A stretch of 64,000 bases of DNA from Phaeobacter sp. G2 (GCA_025163595.1 CP104101.1:1-64000); one strand, 5' to 3'. Numbered from the stretch's first letter, positions 17,390-27,785 are shown. Numbers and translations are program-made. Notes: generated from the letters alone by a model not told the origin.

Positions 17390-20044
17390 ATGTCCACGAC
17401 GTGCCGGTCCACGCTTATTGTCTATGGACGACACGCAATGCGGGAGGCCCGCCTTGTGGCAGCCCGCAGCGGTCAACATGGCCTCCAGATCATGTCGTTC
17501 GAACAAGCCGCGGTGCGGCTCGCGGGCGGTTTCGCCCGCGCAATCGACGAAGAAAGCCTGCGCGCGGCGATCCAGACGGTCCTCCCTGAAACACCGATGG
17601 GCGAATTGGAAGATATCAAGATGCTGCCGGGCATGATCGGTGCGGCCGCCGACACACTGCACAAGGCGTGGCGGGCCGGTATCGATCTCGCTTCCCGTTT
17701 AGGTGATCATCCAAGGCTTGAAGCCATCGCTCGCCTGGAGGCCGCTGTCCTTGCCGAACTTCCGGGCGGAATGATGCGGCCGGTCGATATTGTCGCCGCA
17801 GCCATCAGCCGGATCACCCATGCGCCCGCCATATTCGGCTCGATGGAAATCGCCGGACTGACCGAACTGTCTCCCTGCTGGCGGCCTCTACTGAAGGCGC
17901 TCGCCGAGCACACCCCCATGCAATGGACGTCAGGTCCCCGCCCTGTCCCGGCCTGGCTCAAGGAAAGCGGCGTTCCTGTCGCTCGAGGCGATGCTGAGGC
18001 GCCGGCCATTCGATCCGTCAGTGCCGCGACCGCTTACCATGAGGCAGTCGAGACACTGCGTTGGGTCCGGTCGCTGCTCGCGTCGGGCGTACCGCCCGCC
18101 GACATTGCCATCGCCACCGCGTCGCCGGCCGACTACGACGATCACTTTCTCGCGTTGCGCACCGATGCCAATATCGATCTGCATTTCGTTCATGGCGTCC
18201 CGGCCGTCACCACACGTGACGGACAAGCGGCAGCGGCACTCGCCGACATCATCGTGCGCGGCCTTTCGCAGTCGCGCTTGCGCCGTCTCGCCGCCCTGTG
18301 CGGCGATTCTGCACCTATGGCTTCCCTTCCCGATGACTGGATGCGCGTCCTTCCAAGCGATGCACCCTTGTCAACACCGTCCGCCTGGAACCAACTGCTG
18401 GCGCGCCTCGCGCCAGACGACTGGCCCGACGGCATGGATCACGCCCCGGTGCTGCGTGCTGCGGTCGATCTGCTGGCAAAGGGACCGGACGCGGCACAGG
18501 AAATCGGCGAAGCCTTCCTCAAGGGCCGGGCATTGTCCATCTGGCGCAAAGCCCTTCTGGCAGGGCCCGCCGGCGCGATCGACAGCACGCTGGAAACACT
18601 GAAACAGGATGACGGGCTCGAGGCCTCCGTCTCCGTGGCCTGGATGCCGGCCAGCGCGCTCGCCGCGTCGCCGCGACGCTTCGCTCGGCTGATCGGTCTC
18701 AATTCCTCCCGCTGGCCACGCGGGATCGCCGAAGATCGGCTGATCCCGGACCACATTATTCCAACGGGCGAGCTCGACCCGCTTCCCGTCAATCTGGCAG
18801 ATCGCCGTGACTTTGATACGATCCTCGCCACTACGGGCAGCGACGTCGTCCTCTCCCGCGCCCGACGCGACAGCGACGGTCGGCTTCTGGGTCGCAGCCC
18901 CCTGCTCGCCACCTATGACGAGGAAGCCTATCTGCGGCGCAACGCCGTTCCCGCCCATGCCTTCAGTGAAACCGACCGGCTGATGGCGCGGCCGCAGGAA
19001 TTCGCCGCCGATTCCCAGGCATTGAGTGCGCGTTCCTGCTGGCGCGATTGGCGCATGGCCGATGTGACAGCTCATGATGGCCTGGTCAGGTCCGATCATC
19101 CTTTGGTTCTCGCGATCCTCGGGCGGACTCAGTCGGCGAGCTCGCTCAAAACACTGCTGCGCAGCCCCCTCAATTTCCTCTGGCGCTATGCTCTCGGTTG
19201 GAAATCCCCGCAAAGCAGTGCCGAGCCGCTCGTGCTTGACGCCCTGCAAACCGGCGACCTCATCCATCTGGTGCTCGACCGCGCCCTGCGAAACCTCGAA
19301 GCGACGGGCGGCCTGACGTCGGCCGACGTGGCTGCCATTCAGGCTGCGGTGGACCAAGCCGCTGGTGCGGTGGCGGCCGAGTGGGAAAGCGAGCGGCCCG
19401 TTCCACCCGCTGTTATCTGGGGCCGCACGCTCGGGGATGCGCGCGCTCTTGCCGGACAGGCGCTTGCCTATGGCAATGATCATTTGCCGGGCAGCCGATC
19501 CTTTGGCGAGGTCCCGTTCGGCGGGTCCGAGCCCAAGTCGGAGGCGGCATTGCCCTGGGACGCCAGTGTGCCGGTGATCATCCCCGACACCGGATTTCAC
19601 ATTGCCGGCTATATCGACCGGCTCGACATCGCTGATGACGGCAGCCGGGCACTCGTGCGCGACTACAAGACCGGCAAGCCGCCCAAAGGCGACATCCGTG
19701 TAAACGGCGGCCGCGAGCTTCAGCGTTGCCTTTATGCCTTCGCCGTCAAGGCGCTCCTGGGCGACCACATCGCGATCAGCGCCTCGCTGCTCTATCCGCG
19801 TGAACCGCTCGATCTCCAGCTCGACGAGCCGGACATCGTCCTGGCGGAGATCAAGGCATATCTGCGGGCGGCGAGAACCGCATTGGCCAGCGGCGCGGCA
19901 CTGCCCGGGCCGGATACCGGAGGCGACTACGACGATCTCGCTTTTGCCCTGCCGGCAAACGCAGGCGCCACCTACTGCAAACGCAAACAAGCCGCCTCGA
20001 CCGAGCGGCTCAGTGAGGTCGCGCCGATCTGGGAGGCGGAATGA
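17390..20044 (+). CDS. AddB-like PD-(D/E)XK nuclease, fourth gene of the defence operon
   Basis: An 884-residue protein with AddB/RecB-type architecture. The N-terminal two thirds resemble an inactivated UvrD-like helicase with no Walker A. The C-terminal PD-(D/E)XK nuclease is visible as TGDLIHLVLDRAL (His), GYIDRLDI (Asp), VRDYKTGKPP (D-x-K) and ELQRCLYAFAV (Gln). The start at ATG 17390 has AGGAA upstream and overlaps the helicase gene. With the next gene it forms an AddAB-like helicase-nuclease. It is a diverged homologue rather than the chromosomal repair enzyme, judged by its position inside a defence operon on a plasmid. Confidence 0.75.
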   Translation: MSTTCRSTLIVYGRHAMREARLVAARSGQHGLQIMSFEQAAVRLAGGFARAIDEESLRAAIQTVLPETPMGELEDIKMLPGMIGAAADTLHKAWRAGIDLASRLGDHPRLEAIARLEAAVLAELPGGMMRPVDIVAAAISRITHAPAIFGSMEIAGLTELSPCWRPLLKALAEHTPMQWTSGPRPVPAWLKESGVPVARGDAEAPAIRSVSAATAYHEAVETLRWVRSLLASGVPPADIAIATASPADYDDHFLALRTDANIDLHFVHGVPAVTTRDGQAAAALADIIVRGLSQSRLRRLAALCGDSAPMASLPDDWMRVLPSDAPLSTPSAWNQLLARLAPDDWPDGMDHAPVLRAAVDLLAKGPDAAQEIGEAFLKGRALSIWRKALLAGPAGAIDSTLETLKQDDGLEASVSVAWMPASALAASPRRFARLIGLNSSRWPRGIAEDRLIPDHIIPTGELDPLPVNLADRRDFDTILATTGSDVVLSRARRDSDGRLLGRSPLLATYDEEAYLRRNAVPAHAFSETDRLMARPQEFAADSQALSARSCWRDWRMADVTAHDGLVRSDHPLVLAILGRTQSASSLKTLLRSPLNFLWRYALGWKSPQSSAEPLVLDALQTGDLIHLVLDRALRNLEATGGLTSADVAAIQAAVDQAAGAVAAEWESERPVPPAVIWGRTLGDARALAGQALAYGNDHLPGSRSFGEVPFGGSEPKSEAALPWDASVPVIIPDTGFHIAGYIDRLDIADDGSRALVRDYKTGKPPKGDIRVNGGRELQRCLYAFAVKALLGDHIAISASLLYPREPLDLQLDEPDIVLAEIKAYLRAARTALASGAALPGPDTGGDYDDLAFALPANAGATYCKRKQAASTERLSEVAPIWEAE

Positions 20045-23000
20045 TGAGCAGCGTGAAAGTTCTGAATGATGATGGCGCCCGGCATGACGCGATCAGCCGT
20101 CATGACCGATCCATTCTGGTTGAGGCCGGCGCGGGATCGGGCAAGACCGCCGTGATGGCCGGCAGGATCGCTGTCATGCTGGCGCAGGGTGTCGCGCCAA
20201 GTTCCATCGCGGCAGTCACGTTTACCGAACTGGCGGCCAGCGAGCTCCTCCTGCGGGTTCGGGATTTCGTCGAAGATCTCGCCGCCGGCCATATCGCACC
20301 GGAGCTCCGCGCCGGCTTGCCGGAGGGACTGTCTGCGGCACAGCGCGAGAATCTGATGTCGGCCAGCACGGCGATCGACGAAATCACCTGCTCGACCATC
20401 CACGGCTTCTGCCAGCGATTGATCAAGCCCTACCCGGCGGAAGCGGATATCGATCCGGGCGCAGCGGTCATCGACCGCAACCAGGCCGATCTCAACTTCC
20501 TCGAAATCGTCGAAGGCTGGCTGCGCGAGCGATTGTCTGGCGATCAGGGCGGCGTCCTCGCCGAGATGGTGCTGCATAACCCGGGAGAGACCGTCGCTCT
20601 GATGCACAAGATCGCCGAAGCCCTCCGGCGGTCGAGGAAACTGGTCGCACCGCAGGCGATGCCCTTTGCAGGTCACCTGCAAGCCTTCCAGCAGGCGGCC
20701 GACGAACTTTCGGCCTTTGTGCAAGGCGCCGGCGTTGATGAGCCGGAAACGGAGCTCTTCGCCGTGCGCTTTTCTGAAATGGCGGCCGCCCTTCCATCGG
20801 TTACAGATGGTTCCACGCCCGCCGGGCTCGTCGGGTTGCTGGTTGCACGCCCGCATCCCGACCTTACGACCGGGACGGGCAGCTTTTACGCCTACCGCAA
20901 GAAGGGCAAATGGGCGGCAGCGGCAAAGCAGGCAGGGCTGTCCAAGGCAGACGGCGACAGGCTGAACGATACGGCCAGCGGTTTGTACGAAGCGTGCTGT
21001 GCCGCATGGGCCGCACTACTCCAGGTGGTTTCCGGCCAGGTCCTCACGACATTGATCGACGAAGCAGGCACAATCCTTGCGCGCTATCGTGAGCACAAGC
21101 GCGCCAGCGCCCAGCTCGATTTTGACGATCTCATCTACGCCGCGCGCGACCTGTTGCGCGACCATGAAACTGTGCGACAGGCGCTCGGCCAGAGGTATTC
21201 AAAGGTCTTGGTCGACGAGTTTCAGGACACCGACCCGCTCCAGGCCGAAATCTTCTGGCGTCTATGCGGTGATCCCGGTGATGATCCGCAGGACTGGACG
21301 CGTTTCCGGATTCGGCCGGGCGCACTCTTCTTGGTTGGCGACCCCAAGCAGGCAATCTATCGCTTCCGCGGCGCGGATGTCGGCGCTTACGTCCAGGCTC
21401 GCACGGCCTTCTCGACACAGGACGCGGACGGCCTCGTCTCGATCTCGACCAATTTCCGTTCCTGTGCCTCGATCCTCACCTTCGTCAACGAACGGTTCGA
21501 GACTGTCCTGTCGGCTGATGGCCAGCCCGGCTTCACAGCGCTTGATCCCTTCCACGACGATCCGGAAGACGGCGTCTGCGTCTCGGCGATCGATATCGCG
21601 GTCGCTGACGAGAACGGCAAGGCCAGTGCCGAGCAACGACGCGACGCCGAAGCCGAAGCGGTGGCTGAACTTTGCGCACGCTTGATCGGCAGCCATCCGG
21701 TCCAGGATCGCAAAGCCGGTGCACAACGCCCCTGCCAGCCGGGCGACATCGCCTTGCTCGCCCCGACCGGCGCGGAACTCTGGCGCTATGAAGAAGCCCT
21801 TGAGCTCCGGGGCATCCCGGTCGCAACCCAGGCCGGCAAAGGTCTGTTTCGCCGGCAGGAAGTGCAGGACCTTATCGCGATCACGCGAGTTCTCGCCGAT
21901 CGTCGTGATACGCTGGCGCTCGGCGCATTGCTGCGCGGCCCGCTTGTCGGGCTCAGCGAAGAGGAGCTTCTGGACATCGTCTGGGCGCTTCCGCGTTCGG
22001 AAGAAGAACCCGTCCGGATCCCACGGCTCGACCTCGGCGTCGACCCCGCGGCAATAGTGCATCCGCTGGCGCGCGATGTGATCGAGCGGCTGCAAGGGCT
22101 CCAGAAACGCGCCAAAAGCACGACACCACACGATCTTCTTTCGCAGGCCGTCGACGTCCTTCGGGTACGCCCGGTTCTTCTGGAGCGGCATCGCGGTCAG
22201 GCAGAACGAGCACTTGCCAATGTCGATCTCTATCTCAGCCTCGCCGTCAGCTATGCGGTACGGGGTCTGCGGGCCTTTTCCGAGGCAATGACGGCGGCAT
22301 GGGCGGATGAGGCCCGCGCGGTGGAAGGCCGGCCCGATGCGCAGGAAGAAGCCGTCGCCCTCTACACGATGCATGCCGCGAAAGGTCTTGAATGGCCGGT
22401 CGTCATCCCCATCAACACTATGACAGGGGTAATGGCGCCCGACAGCGCTGTGACCGATCGCCAGACTGATACCTTCTACTGCCCGGTTCTGGGTGTCCCT
22501 CCGTCCGGCTATGACGCGGCGCGGCAGGCAGAGAAGGATGAACTGGACTGCGAGCGGGTCCGGCTCTGGTATGTCGCAGCAACCCGCGCCCGGGAACTCT
22601 TGGTCTTGCCGCGGCTCGACGTAACGCCTTCGAAATCAGCCTGGATCGGCCTGGTGGACCTGTCCCTGACAGATCTCCCTCACCTTGACGTGTCGCATCT
22701 GCCGCTCGACACGATCGCGGCGACAGCCGATACAGAAAACGGTCAGACACGGGAGAGTTTCGCCACTGAGGCTGGTGCGATTGTCGAAAGGCAGATGCAT
22801 CTGACCTGGCTTGCGCCGAGCCGCGACGAGACGACAACAGGTTCAGTGCTTCAGGAAGAAGAACCGGACATCTGGGCCGGTTCGGCTGATGCTCAGGTGC
22901 CGGACGCCGACGCGCTCGCCTCCATCCGGGGCGGACGCGAGCGTGGCTTGATCCTTCACAAGCTCATGGAAGAAGTCCTGACAGGGGAATGCAACGAGGC

Positions 23001-23436
23001 CGACGAGGCGCTCACCGCGCGTGCTGGAGACCTCATTTCTGCGCTCGGCAAGGAGCCTTCCTCCGATCCGGCGGACGGGCTTTCGCCTGAGGAACTGGCC
23101 GGTTGCGTGACGCGAACGCTGGCCTTGTCGGAGGTGGCGGCATTGCGTCCCTCATTGCTCGCTGAGTTTCCGGTCTATGCCTTTCAGCAAGAGGAGGCCG
23201 AACTGGTTGCGACGGCGGGCATCGCGGACGCGATTTCGGTTAATCCGGAAGGTCGGCCAGCCGTCGTGATCGACTGGAAGAGCGACGTGAATCCCGCCCA
23301 GGAGACACTTGATCACTATCGGGCTCAGGTGCGTGCCTATCTCGATATGACCGGAGCCGAACGGGGCCTGATCGTTCTGATGACGAACGGGACGGTGATC
23401 ACCGTCCCGCCTTCTCCCCAGACGATTGCGGCATAG
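20041..23436 (+). CDS. AddA-like UvrD/RecB helicase-nuclease, fifth gene of the defence operon
   Basis: A 1131-residue superfamily 1 helicase with a C-terminal nuclease. Motifs: EAGAGSGKTAVMAGR (Walker A, residue 30), VDEFQDTDPLQ (motif II), GDPKQAIYRFRGADV (III), STNFRS (IV), YTMHAAKGLEWPVV (V) and LWYVAATRARELL (VI). The nuclease is seen as RGLILHKLMEEVL, GIADAI and VVIDWKSDVNP followed by HYRAQVRAYLDM. All catalytic residues look present, so it is probably an active ATP-dependent helicase-exonuclease. It overlaps the AddB-like gene by four bases (ATGA); ATG 20044 is an equally good start. Confidence 0.85.
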   Translation: MMSSVKVLNDDGARHDAISRHDRSILVEAGAGSGKTAVMAGRIAVMLAQGVAPSSIAAVTFTELAASELLLRVRDFVEDLAAGHIAPELRAGLPEGLSAAQRENLMSASTAIDEITCSTIHGFCQRLIKPYPAEADIDPGAAVIDRNQADLNFLEIVEGWLRERLSGDQGGVLAEMVLHNPGETVALMHKIAEALRRSRKLVAPQAMPFAGHLQAFQQAADELSAFVQGAGVDEPETELFAVRFSEMAAALPSVTDGSTPAGLVGLLVARPHPDLTTGTGSFYAYRKKGKWAAAAKQAGLSKADGDRLNDTASGLYEACCAAWAALLQVVSGQVLTTLIDEAGTILARYREHKRASAQLDFDDLIYAARDLLRDHETVRQALGQRYSKVLVDEFQDTDPLQAEIFWRLCGDPGDDPQDWTRFRIRPGALFLVGDPKQAIYRFRGADVGAYVQARTAFSTQDADGLVSISTNFRSCASILTFVNERFETVLSADGQPGFTALDPFHDDPEDGVCVSAIDIAVADENGKASAEQRRDAEAEAVAELCARLIGSHPVQDRKAGAQRPCQPGDIALLAPTGAELWRYEEALELRGIPVATQAGKGLFRRQEVQDLIAITRVLADRRDTLALGALLRGPLVGLSEEELLDIVWALPRSEEEPVRIPRLDLGVDPAAIVHPLARDVIERLQGLQKRAKSTTPHDLLSQAVDVLRVRPVLLERHRGQAERALANVDLYLSLAVSYAVRGLRAFSEAMTAAWADEARAVEGRPDAQEEAVALYTMHAAKGLEWPVVIPINTMTGVMAPDSAVTDRQTDTFYCPVLGVPPSGYDAARQAEKDELDCERVRLWYVAATRARELLVLPRLDVTPSKSAWIGLVDLSLTDLPHLDVSHLPLDTIAATADTENGQTRESFATEAGAIVERQMHLTWLAPSRDETTTGSVLQEEEPDIWAGSADAQVPDADALASIRGGRERGLILHKLMEEVLTGECNEADEALTARAGDLISALGKEPSSDPADGLSPEELAGCVTRTLALSEVAALRPSLLAEFPVYAFQQEEAELVATAGIADAISVNPEGRPAVVIDWKSDVNPAQETLDHYRAQVRAYLDMTGAERGLIVLMTNGTVITVPPSPQTIAA

Positions 23437-23450
23437 CCGAGGACGCGACC

Positions 23451-26400
23451 ATGGCCTCCCGCAAGCGCACCGAGCCCGTCCAAGATGATCTCTTCAATCC
23501 CGAAGTCGAACTGCTGCTGCCTGCTCGGCTTGCGATAGAGGGCAAGGCCCTGGGAAGCCCTATACGCCAATTGGCGGCTCCGCCGCAGCGCGTACGGTGC
23601 CGTCTGCGTCCCTTTTCAATCCGCCGTGTGACTGGTCATGAAACCACGCTGCCGTCTGGCGAGATACTGAAGATCATCAACGCGAAGACCGCTACGTCGC
23701 TGGAGGCGGAGCTCATTCTTCTGGTCCCCGGCGCGAGTGAGCCGGCGCAGATCGTAGAAGCACTCGACGCCGGCGAAGGCCGGTGGATGGCCCCGTTGCC
23801 CATCCGCATCGACACGTTGAGTCGCCAAGCGCGGGTCGAACGGCTGGCCGCGGTTTCGGCATCTTGGTCGGGCGCCTTTCATCTCCGCGAGGGACGAGCA
23901 GCCGAAAACGAGCGGCCAGCCCAGCTCGGTCTGCGACGTCCTCAAATCGGCGCACTGCACGCGGCTTTGGCCCATGCGACGCGATCGATCGATCCGGCCA
24001 CCATCGTCATGCCGACGGGCACCGGCAAGACGGAAACCATGCTCGCGCTCAACGTCCACCAGCGCTTCGAGAGGCTACTGGTCGTAGTGCCGACGGACGC
24101 ACTTCGAGAGCAGATCGCGGGCAAGTTCGAGACCTTCGGCGTGCTGAGGCAACAGCAATGCCTGGAAGACAAGGCAGCATTTCCAGTGGTGATGCGCCTT
24201 TCGCACATTCCGACGAGGCTAGCCGACGTGGATGAGATCTTCGACAGTGCCAATGTCATCGTCACAACGATGCAGATCGCCGGTCGCGCCGAAGCGGCGG
24301 TCCAGGAGCGGATGGCGGCACGCGCCTCGGCGCTGTTTATCGACGAGGCTCATCACATCGGCGCCCCGACATGGGCGCGCTTTCGGGGCCTATTCGCGGA
24401 CCGTGAGCCACCGCTCCCGATCGTCCAGTTCACCGCCACACCATTCCGTGAGGACGGCCGGCGCGTCGACGGCGAGTTCATCTACACCTATCCGCTCAAG
24501 AAGGCGCAGGCCGAAGGCTATTTCAAGCCGATTCGCTTCGAGGCTGTCTTCGGGCTCGATCAGGCAGACGCCGATCTCGCGATCGCGGGAAAGCTCGGCG
24601 AAGTCCTCCAGGGTGATCTGGACGTCGGCCTCAACCATCTCGCCATGGCGCGTTGCCAAACTATCGACCGCGCCAGAGCCCTCCACCAGCTTTACAGCGA
24701 GATGTACCCAGAACTTCGTCCGGTCATCGTCCATAGCCAGCAGTCGATCCGTGAACGCCGTGCAAACCTTGCCGCTCTGCGGCGCTTCGAGAGCCGGATC
24801 ATTGTATGCGTGGACATGCTCGGCGAAGGTTTCGATCTGCCGGAACTGAAGATCGCCGCCCTGCACGACCCGCACAAGAGCATCGCCGTTACCATCCAGT
24901 TTGTCGGCCGCTTCACCCGCCAGGATCCACGCCTCGGCGACGCCACGGTCATCGCCAACACCGGCATTGACGACATTGATCGTTCGCTGGCCAAGCTCTA
25001 TGCGGAGGATGCCGACTGGAATGCGCTGGTCGAGGCACTCAGCACCGCGAAGATCGACCGGCAAGTCCGCCGTGCCGAGATGTTCAAGGGCTTTGTCGGC
25101 GACTTGAGCGACATTCCCCTGCAGACGCTCGAACCGAAGATGAACGCCGTCGTCTATCGCACCAACTGCGACGGTTGGGAGCCTTTGCGGGCCGAGGACT
25201 TATATAGTCCCGGCGTATATCTCGGCATGAAGGTCAACCCACACCAGCGTGTCGCCATCTTCGTCACCCGCTCCGAAGAGCAGGCCGGCTGGACCACGGC
25301 CCAGCACGCGACCAATGTCACCTGGGACCTGCACATGATGCATTGGGATCCCGATAGTCAGCTCCTATATATCAGCAGCTCGATCAAGGGACCGTATGAC
25401 CGATTGGCCAAGGCGGTCTGCGGTGAGGCAGCGCGCCGGGTCGAGGGCGAGGAGGTCTTCCGCAGCCTGCATGGGTTCAATCGCCTGATCCTGCGCAATC
25501 TTGGCCTGACGCACCATCAGGGACGCGGTGTCCGCTATTCCATGTATATGGGTGTCGATGTCGCCGACGGACTCGACACTGCGAAGTCCCAGTCGCGCAT
25601 CAAGAACAACGTGTTCGCAACCGGTTTCCTCGACGGTGTTCCCGCCTCTCGTGGCTGTTCGGCCAAAGGCAAGTTCTGGTCGATTTCGCGGGTTCGCGAT
25701 CTGACTGATTGGGTCGATTGGTGCGCGGATATCGGCAAAGCCGTCAAAGATCCAGGGATCACCACCGATGGCGTCTTCAAGAGTGCGATGCGACCTCGCC
25801 AGATCAGCGAACGCCCGCAGGTGCCTCCGGTCGCGATCCACTGGCCGGAATCGCTGTTGACGCAAATCGAGGACCGGATCGAAATCAGTTTCGGCGACAA
25901 ACCCGTAGCCTTCGCTGAATGCGACATCGAGCTTCTGGATCATGAACGCACGGGTCCATTGCGCTTCACGGTGCGCAGCGATAACCACATCGCCGAATTC
26001 GAAATCGTTTTTGCTGAAGGGGGTGCCAGCTATCCGCAGCGCTCTGGGCCGAAAACAACCGTCAAGGTCAGCGGCAAGACGAAGTCGCTCTCGGAATCCT
26101 TCGGTGAGGATTCCCCACAGATCGACTTTGGGGATGGTTCACTGCTGATCTACAGTCACCTTTATGCTCTGCCTGAAGGCGTCTTGGTGGAACCGTATTC
26201 CGCTGATCGGATCGAGGTTTGGGATTGGTCGGAGACCAATATACGTGCCGAGGCGCAGGGTCCTGAAAAGCGGACTGACTCAGTGCAACGGCGCGTAATC
26301 GAGACATTGCTCGCAGAAGGCGACGCCTTTGACATCATCTTCGACGATGATGGGGCTGGAGAGATCGCGGACGTCGTCACCCTTCGAGTGACTGAAGGTC

Positions 26401-26789
26401 TCGTCCAAGTGACGCTTCACCATTGCAAATACTCCAGTTCCGACACGCCCGGCGCGCGAGTGAAGGATCTCTATGAAGTTTGCGGGCAAGCGCAGAAATC
26501 CGCACGCTGGCGTGATCGGCCCAACAGAATGCTCATACATATGTTGAAGCGGGAGAAGATACGGCTGGAGAAGGGCCAGACTTCCCGCTTCGAACAGGGA
26601 ACAGCCGCATTCCTCAAAAAGCTGAAAGCGAATTGGCAGGACTATCGCTACGAATTCGATGTGCGCATCGTTCAGCCTGGCCTGTCGCGATCGGCTGTCA
26701 CAGAGGAGGGACTGCATCTACTGGCCAGCGTGGAGACTTATCTCCTTGAAACGCGCGCCATGCGGCTGAAGGTTATCGCAAGCAGCTAG
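23451..26789 (+). CDS. Large SF2 DEAD/DEAH helicase with nuclease-like C-terminus
   Basis: A 1112-residue superfamily 2 protein, last gene of the operon, 14 bases after its neighbour. The helicase motifs begin with PTGTGKTETMLAL (about residue 185), then IDEAHHIGAPTW (DEAH), FTATPFREDG (III) and FVGRFTRQDPRLGD (VI). The order and the style of motif VI resemble type III restriction and Rad25-like helicases. Around residues 960-1010, GEIADVVTLRV and VTLHHCKYSSSDTPG followed by a Gln-containing helix resemble a PD-(D/E)XK nuclease core; this part is inference. The gene ends shortly before the right direct repeat. Confidence 0.78.
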   Translation: MASRKRTEPVQDDLFNPEVELLLPARLAIEGKALGSPIRQLAAPPQRVRCRLRPFSIRRVTGHETTLPSGEILKIINAKTATSLEAELILLVPGASEPAQIVEALDAGEGRWMAPLPIRIDTLSRQARVERLAAVSASWSGAFHLREGRAAENERPAQLGLRRPQIGALHAALAHATRSIDPATIVMPTGTGKTETMLALNVHQRFERLLVVVPTDALREQIAGKFETFGVLRQQQCLEDKAAFPVVMRLSHIPTRLADVDEIFDSANVIVTTMQIAGRAEAAVQERMAARASALFIDEAHHIGAPTWARFRGLFADREPPLPIVQFTATPFREDGRRVDGEFIYTYPLKKAQAEGYFKPIRFEAVFGLDQADADLAIAGKLGEVLQGDLDVGLNHLAMARCQTIDRARALHQLYSEMYPELRPVIVHSQQSIRERRANLAALRRFESRIIVCVDMLGEGFDLPELKIAALHDPHKSIAVTIQFVGRFTRQDPRLGDATVIANTGIDDIDRSLAKLYAEDADWNALVEALSTAKIDRQVRRAEMFKGFVGDLSDIPLQTLEPKMNAVVYRTNCDGWEPLRAEDLYSPGVYLGMKVNPHQRVAIFVTRSEEQAGWTTAQHATNVTWDLHMMHWDPDSQLLYISSSIKGPYDRLAKAVCGEAARRVEGEEVFRSLHGFNRLILRNLGLTHHQGRGVRYSMYMGVDVADGLDTAKSQSRIKNNVFATGFLDGVPASRGCSAKGKFWSISRVRDLTDWVDWCADIGKAVKDPGITTDGVFKSAMRPRQISERPQVPPVAIHWPESLLTQIEDRIEISFGDKPVAFAECDIELLDHERTGPLRFTVRSDNHIAEFEIVFAEGGASYPQRSGPKTTVKVSGKTKSLSESFGEDSPQIDFGDGSLLIYSHLYALPEGVLVEPYSADRIEVWDWSETNIRAEAQGPEKRTDSVQRRVIETLLAEGDAFDIIFDDDGAGEIADVVTLRVTEGLVQVTLHHCKYSSSDTPGARVKDLYEVCGQAQKSARWRDRPNRMLIHMLKREKIRLEKGQTSRFEQGTAAFLKKLKANWQDYRYEFDVRIVQPGLSRSAVTEEGLHLLASVETYLLETRAMRLKVIASS

Positions 26790-26943
26790 AAAGCCAACCT
26801 CCAGATAATGGCCCAACCCAATTGCAGTGGAGCGAACGAAATGTTCGGCGTCTTTCTCGTTGAGAGTTGTCCTAGCTTTCCATCTTTTGGTGCGGAGAGG
26901 CTCCGGATACTTTGTGTGCAACAGTCGTCCGGATTTGATGATC

Positions 26944-27141
26944 TTGGCCCCTCCTGCCCTTTGGTCAGGACCGCGCCCTACTCGGACGGCTGCACGCAGC
27001 CGCCCTCCCCGAGCTGAAACGCCGCCTCTCCCTGCGACGTGCCGCTGGCCGTGCCGTCTCCTCCGGAGCCAGCTCGACCAGCCGTCGCATGGTCGTGGCA
27101 ACGCTTCATCTCGGCCATTCGGTTACGGCCGCTGGGGCGGG
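26944..27141. repeat. Long direct repeat, right copy
   Basis: The second copy of the roughly 200-bp element at 11037-11235, in the same orientation, starting 155 bases after the last helicase gene. A few point differences and one deleted base distinguish it. The offset between copies is 15,907 bases. Neither copy contains a convincing gene of its own. Confidence 0.9.
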
Positions 27142-27785
27142 CGCGTGACATCAGTGATCTCGTACGTCGCGTCTCGGCCGCTGTTGTTCCGTGCTTTGCC
27201 GGACATGCTGTGCCGCCCTGTCATCATGGGTCGCAAACGATTTCCGGCGACCGCCGGATTGCATTGGCCGCAGCTGGCAGAAGGCCGGTGATGGTCGTGA
27301 TGCGCGGATCGCAGGCTATCGGGCTGCCGTAGAGGGTCCGTTCGAAATTCGAGTGATCCGGACACGTTGTCGAAGCTTCGACGGTCTCCATGCTGTTCGT
27401 CCAGAAAACACATCGCGTTGCCACGGAAACCAGCCGTCGCGGCACGAGAGGCAGAGCCAGCAAAGCTCTGACTGGTCCGAATGCGGCTCGGAGCGACAGG
27501 ACAGAAATATCGCCACCACAGGCATTTCTCTCTTTCGGCTGTTCACCCAGTTTCCTTCGCGGCCACCGCTCTTCTCCTTGTTTGAGTTGCATGACATGCT
27601 GGTCGCAGCTGTCGTCCCGTCCACAAAGGTTGTCGCCGATCTTTTTCCCCTGACCCTGCGTGTCATTCCTCGCGCGCCAAAAAGACCGGCGCCTGCCCCT
27701 CTCCGCTGCGCTTCGCCTTCGGTGTGGCCGGGCCTTGGCCAGCTGCAAGGTGACCATCATTGCAACGCAAACAAGGAGAAGAGCA
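27142..27785. other. Noncoding stretch upstream of the DUF736 gene
   Basis: About 640 bases. Open frames on both strands here lack family resemblance and ribosome sites, so I treat the region as noncoding leader sequence. The ribosome binding site AAGGAGAAG ends just before the DUF736 start. Confidence 0.45.

Noticed and set aside
18371..19990. Minus-strand open frame of 539 codons
   Set aside because: It is antisense to the AddB-like gene, whose nuclease motifs are clear; it shows no recognisable domain.
17390..23436. Housekeeping AddAB recombination genes
   Set aside because: They are locked by overlaps into a plasmid defence operon and lie between direct repeats; a host repair locus would not be expected here.
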